The notes under the pieces were generated by a model that had not been told where the DNA came from, did not search any database, and worked only from the letters and a program-made list of their open reading frames with translations. From Hemicordylus capensis (Eukaryota; Chordata; Lepidosauria; Squamata; Cordylidae): a DNA stretch of 64,000 nt. Shown one piece after another: positions 10,901 through 18,800 of this stretch; the stretch's first letter is position 1, and every line of letters starts with the position of its first letter. A program made the translations under genes and the position numbers. The stretch spans positions 5,730,501 to 5,794,500 of the forward strand of contig NC_069669.1 in NCBI RefSeq assembly GCF_027244095.1, in the 5' to 3' direction.

Positions 10901-13900
10901 ATCCGCGATTGGGAAATTGTGACCGCCCTCGCAATCTGTGTATCCTCAGTATGGCGATTTTTTTTTTTAAAAGGCATTTGGGGGGTGATTTCCGGGGTCA
11001 CGGGGTGTCATTTCTGGAGGTTAGGGGGTCATTTCCAGGGGTCGGGGGGACATTTCCAGGGACCAGGGGTTGATTCTTTCAATTTTTAACCTTGCTTTCA
11101 GACGCTTCGCAACCACGATTCCCCTAACCCCCCTTTCGCCATCGACTTTAATGCCTCGTCTACCATGAATTTGCCAATCACAAGGGTTTCCAGGAACGGA
11201 ACCCTCGCAGTTGGCGAGGGACGACTGTATACGTCGTAGTCATATGGGATTGCTTGCCCCCCCCCCTGGAAAAAGTCCTGTGGACACTCATGCAAGGCTG
11301 TGGGCAGAGGCTCATGCTTTCTGTCCCAGGGCCCACTCCGACTTTGCAATGCCCCTACCTCAACCGCCCCCCCCCAGCCCTGGAGTCAAGCGGGGAGTGG
11401 CTGAATGTGCAGGGCCACCTGGGAGGACCAGAGGGAGGCCCACGGACCACTCACGTGGAAAAATCCAACCACGGCCACTGGGTGAGCAGCTAGGAAAGCG
11501 GTTGCCTCTGCCTCGTCCTCAAGCAGCACAGCGCTGGGCCCAGCTTTCCGCTTCAGCCACTTCACGATTCCCTCGGCGTCTCGCTCACCTGTCATGGGGG
11601 CAGGGGGGGAGAAATGGGGGGGGAGTTGTGGAGGAGCACCATCCCCTCACTCCACCCTGCCTCACCTTAAGCACAGGCCTTGGCAACTGGAGAGAAGGCT
11701 CTGGCGGAGCTCTTCAGGGAATCATGCTGGGGCCTAGCTAGTGATGTTGCAGCAAAAAGGGCAAATACAATCCCTAAGCAAAGCCATTTAGGTGGGCACT
11801 ACAGTTTTCCTGCCTAAGGCCCCCATTTGACACCCCCCTCCCCTGGCTCTTATCTGGGGCATCAGTATGCATGCAGGATGGATGCAAGGCCACCTGGGTG
11901 TGGAAAGGAGACCTCAGGTGCTGGTAGGAAAAGGGGAAGGAGGTGCCTGGGAGAGGTCAGGGAGTCAGAAGGGAGAGAGAGCAACTACTATTCCTGGCCA
12001 GAATGAAGGGCAACACTCTAGAGGCCACTCAGACACGTTTGCTACAAGCCAGGAGGTGGCGTTTCCTAGTGGGAAGGAGCACAAGGCCTTCTGGACCGTG
12101 TCCAGGACTGGGGCAAAAAGCAGAATGGCAACATCTCTCAAGAGGAGAGCTAGTCTAAGGGAGGAGAGCTGGTTTTGTGGTAGCAAGCATGAATTGTTGC
12201 CTTTCCTACTACTACGAATATGTATATACTGCTCTTCAACCAAGGTTCACAAAGCCAGGAGGGGACTACACCACGAGCCAGTGTGGTGTAGTGGTTAGAG
12301 TGCTGGACTAGGACCGGGGAGACCCGAGTTCAAATCCCCATTCAGCCATGAGACTTGCTGGGTGACTCTGGGCCAGTCATTTATCTCCCAGCCAAACCAA
12401 ACTTACAGGATTGTTATCAGGATAAACATAATCATGTACTCTGGGCTCCTTGGAGGAAGAGCGGGATGTAAAATGTGGCAAAGAGGCACCTTTTAACGTG
12501 GTGATTCTCTTTATTTAGCAGGGGGAGAGTAACTGGCCCGATCCGCCCCCAGCACAGTGACTGTTGCTGGTGTCTCTCTCATGTTTCTTTTTAGATTGTG
12601 AGCCCTTTGGGGACAGGGATCCATTTTATTTATTTATTATTTCTCTCTGTAAACCGCCCTGAGCCATTTTTGGAAGGGCGGCATAGAAATCGAATAAATA
12701 AATAAAATAGATAAGAAACAAAAACAAAAGGTTGCTGCTTTGCCCCATGGACATTACCTGCTGCCACCAGCACCTCCTCCTCCCACAGTCCTCTTAGCAC
12801 TTCCCAGGTCAAATCCAAGGTGGGGCTGGGGGACAACTCTCTGAGGCTCTCCACCCCCCCGGGGTAGATGGGCTCCCATCTGGGCGGCATGCCCCCCTGC
12901 CCCGTGCCGTGCCAGCCTGGCGCCCCAGCTCTTACCGGCGAAGTCCGTGGGGTGTGTGCGGTTCCCGTTCCTGAAGAGTTTGAGGACGGGGTAGCCGGTG
13001 ACCCCGAACTCGGTGCCCAGGGCCTGCTCCTGCGTGGCGTCCACCTTGGCCAGCCTCAGTGCCGAGGACTCGTTCTTCAGCATGGCTGCGGCCTTGGCAT
13101 ACTCGGGGGCCAGGGCCTGGCAGTGCCCGCACCAGGGGGCATCTGGAAGAGGAGAGGGAGGGGCTCGCAGGTGCTTAGGACAGGCAGTACTGGGGGGAAG
13201 GTGCCTGCTGGGAGAGCTGGCCTTGGGGTGGCAAGCAGGGTCCACCCCAGAAAGGCCACTGAGAGTGGATTCGGGCCTCTTTGCTTCCCAGCGTGCTGCT
13301 GATAGCAAGCTTTCCTGAATCAACAACTTCTTGGGAAAAGGCAGTGGCGGCTGTGGAGGCTGCAGCCGGGAGACTTGCACGAAGGACAAAGCAAAGTGAC
13401 CTCAAAGGCCCCTGAAGGGGAGGGCGGCAGGCTGCAGAACTGCCCCCCACCCCCGGCTCTCCCCACCACCACCACCACCACCACCACCAGGAGCATTAGG
13501 GAGGAGAGCTGGTTGGTGCTCGTGAGCGTGAATTGGCCCCTCTGCTAAGCAGGGTCTGCCCTGGCTTGCATTTGAATGGGAGACCACATATGTGAGTGCT
13601 GTAAGATGTTCCCTTCAGGGGATGGAGTCTCTCTGGGGAGAGCAGAAGGTTCCCAGTCCCCTCCCTGGCAGCATCTCCAGATCGGGCTGAGGGAGACTCC
13701 TGCCTGCAACCTCGGAGCAGCCGCTGCCAGTCAGTGCAGGCGAGACTGAGCCAGATGGACCAAGGGCCTGACTCGGCAGAAGGCCACTTCCTAGGCTCCT
13801 ATCAGCTGCCTTCAGGCGGGGGTTGCCGGCAATGTGGGCCAACCCAGAGGCTGGCGGAGGCTCTGGTCCCTGCCTGCTAAGCCTTGGTACTCACAGAACT

Positions 13901-14096
13901 CCACCAGGAGCAGCTGGTGCTTCTGCAGGGCTTGGCCAAAGTTGTGCTCCTTGAGGACCAAGATGCCATCCTCCTCCTCCTCCTCCTCTTCCTCCTCCCC
14001 CACCTCCTCGGGCAGGTTCCTGCCCTCCTGAGCTGCCACGGAAGCCACGGACAGGCACAAGAGCAGAGCCAGCTGCAGGCGCACAAGAGGTCCCAT
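1980..14096 (-). CDS. PDIA2: Protein disulfide-isomerase A2 (PDIA2), complete, 11 exons, 524 aa
   Basis: ER-lumen thiol-disulfide oxidoreductase that forms and rearranges disulfides in client proteins; pancreas-enriched in mammals. Coding exons in reading order: 14096-13895, 13142-12936, 11588-11455, 10255-10115, 8316-8200, 7352-7227, 6296-6102, 4993-4873, 3857-3676, 3534-3445, 2039-1980. All have GT-AG borders, and their phases join into one frame of 1575 nt, close to human PDIA2 (525 aa). Exon 1 gives a hydrophobic signal peptide ([18 protein letters not shown]) and a run of nine Glu. The a domain active site YAPWCGHC is formed across the exon 1/2 junction. The a' domain YAPWCTHC is formed across the exon 8/9 junction; CGHC followed by CTHC is the PDIA2 pattern. 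The b and b' domains (for example [12 protein letters not shown] and [14 protein letters not shown]) lie between. The last exon ends SRDEL, an ER-retrieval signal. Several introns hold SINE and hairpin insertions. The start is the first ATG before the signal peptide. Confidence 0.93.
2148..2492. mobile_element. Non-autonomous hAT-type DNA transposon, 345 bp
   Basis: It begins CAGAGGCGTAACTAGGG and ends with the inverse ctatagttatgcctctg. It is flanked by perfect 8-base target-site duplications, ctcaagaa at 2140-2147 and 2493-2500. CAGRGG ends with an 8-bp duplication are the hAT signature. There is no transposase frame. Relatives: 4147-4693 and 51764-52273. Confidence 0.85.
2505..3091 (-). 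mobile_element. LINE fragment (C-terminal end of a reverse transcriptase ORF)
   Basis: The minus-strand frame at 3091-2774 contains [19 protein letters not shown], a CxC...H...C pattern typical of the C-terminal Cys/His knuckle of non-LTR reverse transcriptases. The following bases (to about 2505) give [18 protein letters not shown], typical of the tail of such ORFs. It is an old, 5'-truncated fragment in the PDIA2 3'-side intron. The clade is not certain. Confidence 0.6.
3236..3366 (+). repeat. SINE-A fragment (3' portion)
   Basis: It contains ctgcttgcaaccttggag, gagctagatggaccca and ttccgatgttcctat, the 3' half of the abundant ~330-bp SINE of this window (best complete copies at 13486-13803 and 36456-36785). 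Confidence 0.7.
4070..4744. mobile_element. Hairpin MITE split by a hAT insertion
   Basis: The left arm at 4070-4146 starts cagctttg and the right arm at 4702-4744 ends cccaaagctg. The arms carry the gattatgggagttgtagt family sequence. The split point is the 8-bp target-site duplication of the hAT element within it. Confidence 0.7.
4147..4693. mobile_element. Non-autonomous hAT-type DNA transposon, 547 bp
   Basis: Ends CAGGGGCGTATCTAGGG and ccctagatacgcctctg. Perfect 8-bp target-site duplications ctggggat lie at 4139-4146 and 4694-4701. The interior is non-coding. It is the same family as 51764-52273. Confidence 0.88.
5030..5470 (-). repeat. SINE-A interrupted by a hairpin element
   Basis: The minus-strand SINE-A starts with tgctgtatactgagtcag near 5048 and continues to the tRNA-like head (ctgcttagcaaagagga) near 5450-5468. 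It is split by the hairpin at 5184-5317. It also carries a local duplication of cttacagggctcacata at 5363 and 5402. Confidence 0.75.
5184..5317. mobile_element. Hairpin MITE
   Basis: Near-perfect inverted repeat. The left arm gttccctccaacagggat is mirrored by the right arm ending ctgttagagggaacac, with ggattctgggagttgtag in the centre-right. The whole element could fold into one hairpin. Confidence 0.75.
5528..5770 (-). repeat. Degraded SINE-A interrupted by a hairpin MITE (5540-5674)
   Basis: SINE start gacatagga at 5530 and continuation gctgagccagacc at 5684 flank a hairpin with arms tcccctctaacagagatt and tctctgttagagggga. Confidence 0.65.
6325..6495 (+). mobile_element. CR1-clade LINE, 3'-end fragment
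   Basis: It contains cagcctcagaggcaagatg, aggggagcaacagc, cttgcctgtgggcttcc and gaatcaggatgctgga. These match the region just downstream of the CR1 ORF2 stop at 41597-42232. It is a 5'-truncated copy in a PDIA2 intron. Confidence 0.75.
6500..7226. other. PDIA2 intron, no recognised element
   Basis: It has a TTCC-rich patch (6670-6722) and an AT-rich patch around 6800-6900. No conserved frame, RNA gene or clear repeat family was recognised. Confidence 0.4.
7641..7872. mobile_element. Two hairpin MITEs side by side
   Basis: Two copies of cgttccctgtcagaggggtt, at 7646 and 7765, each begin an inverted-repeat unit with gatgggagttgtagtc in its right half. The second ends ccctcttgcaaggaacac. They look like tandem or adjacent insertions in a PDIA2 intron. 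Confidence 0.65.
8440..9256. other. PDIA2 intron, largely unexplained
   Basis: No exon, hairpin or SINE was recognised. Open frames here have no family-like motifs. A short G-run lies at 8549-8558. Confidence 0.35.
9329..9486. mobile_element. Hairpin MITE with hAT-like ends
   Basis: Begins CAGGGGTTCCCAACCAGG and ends ctggttgagaacccctg. The flanking 8-mers ctctacac and gtcgacac match at 6 of 8 positions, consistent with an aged hAT target-site duplication. Confidence 0.75.
9627..9776. mobile_element. Hairpin MITE with hAT-like ends
   Basis: Begins CAGTGGTTTTCTAACTTGGG and ends cattaagagcctctg. The long arms contain gccagatgttgctgaact and its inverse. Flanking 8-mers ctcgaagg and cccgaaga match at 6 of 8 positions. 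Confidence 0.75.
10648..10854 (+). mobile_element. LINE 3'-end fragment
   Basis: It contains aagtggaggttctctttatt, gagagtaaccggccc and the terminal aagcggtatataaata. The same 3' end recurs at 12478, 26237, 34657, 35268, 55003 and 59776. Probably CR1/L2-like. Confidence 0.65.
10855..11227. mobile_element. Tigger/pogo-like non-autonomous DNA transposon
   Basis: Ends CAGCCGTCCCTCGCCAACCG and ggcgagggacgactg are inverted repeats flanked by TA on both sides (10853-10854, 11228-11229), as in Tc1/mariner-pogo elements. No transposase frame. Partial relatives: 28230-28410 and 54813-55395. Confidence 0.8.
11600..12270. other. PDIA2 intron, nothing recognised
   Basis: No exon, tandem array or known repeat family was recognised. 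Confidence 0.35.
12275..12477 (+). repeat. SINE-B, tRNA-derived SINE
   Basis: Pol III promoter-like boxes are visible: gtgtggtgtagtggttagag (A-box region) and gagttcaaatcc (B box). It continues with gggtgactctgggccagtca. Truncated copies: 31420-31535 and (inverted) 60765-60968. It is a SINE, not a functional tRNA gene. Confidence 0.8.
12478..12716 (+). mobile_element. LINE 3'-end fragment
   Basis: It contains ggtgattctctttatttagc, tgagccctttggggaca, accgccctgagccattttt and an aataaataaat tail. Confidence 0.65.
13469..13489. repeat. (ACC)n microsatellite
   Basis: Seven consecutive ACC/CAC units in PDIA2 intron 1, directly before SINE-A. Confidence 0.8.
13486..13803 (+). repeat. SINE-A, near-complete copy
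   Basis: It runs from ggagagctggttggtgctcg, through ctaagcagggtctgccctgg, ctgcctgcaacctcgg and gccgctgccagtc, to cacttcctaggctcctatc. It lies in PDIA2 intron 1. Confidence 0.8.
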
Positions 14097-14189
14097 GTTG
14101 GCCCGGAGGAGAAGAAAGTGGCTGAGCCGGCCACGCCAGCCGGTGCCAGGCAGGGGAGGGGCAGAAAAGGCCCAAGCGTCCCCCTGCCC

Positions 14190-14277
14190 TGATAAGACGC
14201 CTTATCAGTGACGCCTGCCCTGCTACAGCACGGGGCCCTTTGCTACTGGCTACTAGCCGGCTCTGCTCCTGATAAGA
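14190..14277. promoter_or_regulatory. Cluster of three GATA motifs upstream of PDIA2
   Basis: TGATAAGA at 14190-14197, CTTATCA (the reverse of TGATAAG) at 14201-14207 and TGATAAGA at 14270-14277. All lie 94-181 bases upstream of the PDIA2 ATG. WGATAR is the GATA-factor core. A role in PDIA2 expression is inferred from position only. Confidence 0.4.
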
Positions 14278-14415
14278 GCAAGGGGGGGTGGTGGGACGGG
14301 GCAGCTGGCCGGTCCTCTTGGCAGAGGGGCCCGGAATCCACATGGCCGGCCATCCCTCGGCGGCGGGTCTCTCTCAGGAGGGCCTGGCTGTCTGCTCTGT
14401 AAGGTGTTGCCCTCA

Positions 14416-14520
14416 GGGGTGAGTTAGTTCTGTTTATTACGGCCACAGACCAGATTAGCAATTGATTAACAATTAATAACATTAATAACAACATTCCAGA
14501 GAATTCAAAAGGTCACTGTT
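14416..14520 (-). mobile_element. LINE 3'-end fragment (minus)
   Basis: Read on the minus strand it ends ggtctgtggccgtaataaac, preceded by an AT-rich taatgttattaattgtta stretch. It resembles a reptile LINE 3' end; the clade is unsure. Confidence 0.45.
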
Positions 14521-14693
14521 GGGGGAGGCCAGTCTGCCGGCCCCCGTCCTGTCTGTTGGGGGTTGTCATTTGTATCCCCCAGTTAATTAGCAAAGCACGA
14601 AAGAAGCCACCCACTCCAGTGACAGAGTAGCTGCAGAGTTTAGTCGTTGCAGCTATTTAGAGAAGACACATGCATATTCTTGTGGAACTAAAT

Positions 14694-14948
14694 AAAGGTA
14701 AAGTGTGCCGTCAAGTCGGTGCCGACTCCTGGCGCCCACAGAGCCCTGTGGTTGTCTTTGGTAGAATACAGGAGGGGTTGACCGTTGCCTCCTCCCGCAC
14801 AGTATGAGATGAAGCTTTTCAGCATCCTCCTATATCTCTGCTGCCTGATATAGGTGTTTCCCATAGTCTAGGAAACATACCAGTGGGGATTCGAACTGGT
14901 AACCTCTGGCTTGCTAGTCAAGTCATTTCCCCGCTGCACCATTACGAA
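14694..14948 (-). repeat. Sauria-SINE-like element (minus)
   Basis: On the minus strand it has a tRNA-like head ending in a gttcgaatccc B box and finishes with ggcaccgactt and ggcacacttta, an RTE/Bov-B-like tail. That combination is described for Sauria SINEs. Further copies: 14978-15215, 38896-39132, 47567-47805. Confidence 0.7.
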
Positions 14949-14977
14949 ATACTAAGTATTTATTGGTGAAGTAAGCC

Positions 14978-15215
14978 ACCTGAAGGCGCAGCAGGGAAAT
15001 GCTTGACTAACAAGCAGCAGGTTTCCGGTTAAAATCCCTGCTGGGCTTTCAATCGGGCAGCCGTGATATAGGAAGATGCTGAAAGGCATCATACTGTGCA
15101 GGAGGAGGCAATGGTAAACCCCTCCTGTATTCTACAAAAGAAAACCACAGGGCTCTCTGGGCGCCACGAGTCAAAATCAACTTGATGGCACACTTTACTT
15201 TTACCTTTATTGGTG
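14978..15215 (+). repeat. Sauria-SINE-like element (plus)
   Basis: Same family, opposite orientation to its neighbour: gcgcagcagggaaatg head, gatataggaagatgctgaaa middle, cttgatggcacacttta tail. The pair forms an imperfect inverted arrangement between PDIA2 and EHMTL-A. Confidence 0.7.
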
Positions 15216-15635
15216 AAGTACACTTTGGATAGGAAAGACCTAACTCTAATCTATAAAACTACATAATGGATAGGTAAGGGGGGAGAGAGATGTTCCCATC
15301 TGCTTTCTGGGATGAAGGGATTCTGACTCAGCACAGGAAATACCTGTATTGTAGAGGCATATCAGGGGTCATAGAGCAGAGACCGGTAGAACAGGTAGGG
15401 AGACCCTGACTCGCTGTCTTTACCCCCAGTGCCCCTAGTGGTCATTAGGAGAGTTGGTGCCAAAGGCCGACGCACTGGAACTCCATCTCCGACACTGCCA
15501 GCCCAGTCCGAGGGCCAGCGAGAGGGAGAACTCCTTGAGGTCACTCCGACTCCATCACAATGTCAGCAGCCAATGCTGGGGCTCAGAATGTACAGCTAGG
15601 GACTGTTCTGTCCTTAGTATCTGGGGCGGGCGCAG
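15216..15635. other. Intergenic, upstream of EHMTL-A
   Basis: No repeat family recognised. It may hold the EHMTL-A promoter or an upstream non-coding exon, but no TATA box or CpG-rich block stands out. Similarity to the EHMTL-B upstream region begins only near 15640. Confidence 0.35.
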
Positions 15636-15817
15636 GAGACGGCACCTGGGAGCAGAATCGCCTCCTGGGATGGGTGTCCATCCGCTGGCCACCCAAGGGT
15701 GCATCGCTTCTCGGACCTGGACGGAACTTCTGCCCTCCTCCACAGAACGCCCGGCGGGCTGAGCTCCAGGCATCCTTTGAATCCCTCCACAGCTGCCCAG
15801 GGCACAGCGGCAGCAGC

Positions 15818-18800
15818 ATGGGGCTGAGCGGTGAGGCAGGCTGGAGCATGGGGGGCCAGAGGCAGAGTTAGGGGAGAGGGTGGGGGCATGTTCACCGCTG
15901 TCCCTGGCGGTAATCATGAAGAAAATAGGGAAGGTTGGAGCTGGGGGGACCCCCCGGGTTCTTTGAACCCATCCGCTCAATTATAGCTACACCCCTGGGG
16001 GGGACAGGATGTGGGGGCAGCAAGGGGTGTGGTTAGTTGGAGGGGGAGAGGTGCCAGCTGGGGAGGAAAACGGCCCTCCCCCAACATACCCTGGGAAAGT
16101 CCCCGGCACCTATCCAGGAGCAGAGTCCAGGAGTAGTTCAGGCTGGGCACCCTCGTGGGAACAACTTCTCCTGCCGCCCACCGCAGCCCTGCCACTCTGA
16201 CATCCCGCTGACCACACGTCGTGTCCGCCCTTTTCCCCACAGAGAGCAAAAGCCTGGGGCCCAGCAGAGCCATGCCGAAAAGACAGGTAAGGGATGCTGC
16301 CCTGGCAGGGGTGGGGGGAGGGCGTGTCAGGGCACCCTCCGAAGGGCCGGCCACTCACCCCTCCCTGCACAGGATCCAGCCTGGCTGGCTTCCTCCCTCC
16401 CATGTTGGAGGCTGCTTCCCGCACGTGGTCGCTGGCCAAGCTGCTCCCAGAAGGTGGGTTCTCCAGCGCTGGCCCAGGTGGGACAAGCCCAGCACAGTCT
16501 GGGAAGGAGTCCTGCCGATTGCCAAGGCCTGTGTGGGGCTTCTCGCCTGCAGAAAGAGTCTCTCCACGTTGCCGCCAGGAAGGGCCACTACGACACGGCC
16601 CTCTGTCTGATCTCCCAGCGGATGAGAGTCGTCAACAAACAGGTACCTGTTCTACTGCCACAGCCAGCACCGCCTGGGCCTTGGAGCGCATGCTGCTCGG
16701 GGGTATGTGATCTAAGCAGAGGTGCCCCTAGGAGAGGAGAGCTGGCCTTGTGGTAGCCAGCAGCATGACTTGGCCCCTTAGCTAAGCAGGGTCTGCCCTG
16801 GTTGCATATGAATGGGAGACTTGATGTGTGATAGATATTCCCCTCCGGGGATGGAGCCGCCGCTCTGGGAAGAGCAGAAGGTTCCAAGTTCCCTCCCTGG
16901 CAGCATCTCCAAGATAGGGCGGAGAGAGATTCCTGCCTGCAACCTTGGAGAAGCCGCTGCCAGTCTGTGAAGACAAGACTGGGCTAGATAGACCCATGGT
17001 CTGACTCAGTATATGGCAGCTTCCTATGTTCCTAATGTTGGAGCCTGCCCTCGACGGAAAGGCCTTTGGAGGTCATGCTCGGCCAGGCAACCACACCACC
17101 TGGGACAGACTAAAGAGGATTTGCCCCCCCCCAGGACTGTAGAGACCCTGGACTTCGGCCCTGAAGTCCAGGGGTAGGAGCGCCTCTGAATCTAAGCCTG
17201 GGCGATTGAAGGATGCCCCCTCCAGCTGCCAGCCCTGCGGCCCCCTCAGCCTTTCCCTGGGGCTTCCTCGAGGGGAGGGGCCACACAGGGCTCAGGACAC
17301 CCCCTGCAAAGGCCCACCCGTGCCGGCTCCTCCCAACGGCGGCTCTCGTGGCTTTGCCCTCCAGGACGCCAGCGGCAGGACCCCGCTCTTCTGGGCCACG
17401 GAATACAGGCACGAGAAGCTGGTGGAGCTGCTCTTGTCGCACGGCGCAGACGTGGCCGCCCGGGACCACGTGAGTTGCCCCCCGTTTCTGCTCTGCGGGT
17501 GCAAGAGAGAATGCACGGCGGGGGGGGGGGGCAGTGGCCACCACACCTCCTGGGCGTGGGCTTCCTAGAAGCATCTGGTGAGCCGCAGGATGCTGGGCGA
17601 AGTGGGTCCTGGGCCTGATCCAGTGGGGCTGCTCTACCGCCTCTGGTGGTGCCCCAGGGTCACCCAGCCGGTGGGACTGCAGGAGTCATACAAGTGGCAG
17701 GGCTGGAGAAGGCCTGTGCGAAGGGGGGTTGTTCTGCGTGGATGTAGAAAGCCTCTCTGGGATGCACGGGTGTGTGTGTGTGCACGTGCTGTGTGTGTGT
17801 GTGTGTGTGTGTGCACGTGCATGCATGCTCCAGGCTGGGTGTCTCTGCAGGTGGGCCTAAGTCGGCAGCTGGCCAATGAATCTCCCTCTTTTGTGACACA
17901 TCCAGAAGGTCTCTTGCTGGGGCATCCTCCAGTCGGCACCAGCTGTTTAGTGGGGGGGGGCAGAGCTTGGTTTGGCAGGGAAAGGGGATTTGGGGTGCAG
18001 CCACCTGGGGTCAGGCCAGGGGCCAGCAGGATGTGGAAGGGGGGGTCTGAGCTGGAGCAGACTCCCTGAATGGGTCTGCGGCCATCTCAGCCCCTCGCTT
18101 CCTTCCCGCGGGTGGTGAGTTGGAAGGGACGCATTACTCAGTCCAAGGCAAGTGTCTCAGGGGCCGCCTGTGGCCAGCATCTCAGGAGGGAGGGGCCCAA
18201 GGCTGCCTCCTCCTCCTCCTCCCTTCCCATCCCTCTCTCTGTTGGCTCCCCAGGAAGGGAACCTCTGCCTGCACTGGGCGGCCTTTGTGGGCTCTGCCCC
18301 CATCGCCAGGAGGCTGCTGGAAGCCGGCTCCGACGTGAACGCCCAGAACCACCAGGGCGACTCCCCTCTGCACCTGGCCGCCCAGGAGAGATCCTACCAG
18401 TGCCTGGTGTGAGTGAGGCAGGGGGGAGGGGGCCCTCCCACAAGCTCGCCAGCCCCCCACTGGGTTGGAGCCACCACCTGCCTGCGGGTCCCTCCGACCC
18501 AGCCCTAGCCTTGCTCCCCGCAAGGAGCTGCAGCTCGTCCCCCTGGCTGGGTGGGTGAGGAGGGACCCTGGGGTCACCTCTGTGGCAGGAGAGGCGGCTT
18601 CTGGCGGCGGGGGGGGGGGGAGAGCAAAGGCTCTTTCTGGCTGGCTCTCTGTCTCCCCCCCCCCCCCGCCGGGCCTTCTGGGCTGCCTCTGCCCGAGGCT
18701 GCGCTGCGGAGTCCATCACCACCACCACCACCCCGTTGCGGCCCGCAGCCTCTTCCTCGCCCAGGGTGCCAAGGTCTTCCTGCCGAACAAAGACGGCCAG

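Noticed and set aside
12275-12365. tRNA gene
   Set aside because: A- and B-box-like blocks are present but the sequence continues as a dispersed SINE with other copies; no cloverleaf with an intact acceptor stem was seen.
15870-16006. Transposon in EHMTL-A intron 1
   Set aside because: EHMTL-B lacks this ~140 bases, so it is an indel, and it ends ctcaattatagctacacccc like a DNA-element end, but no inverted partner or duplication was found.
16728-17033. Extra EHMTL-A exon
   Set aside because: The open frames here are SINE-A, absent from the matching intron of EHMTL-B.
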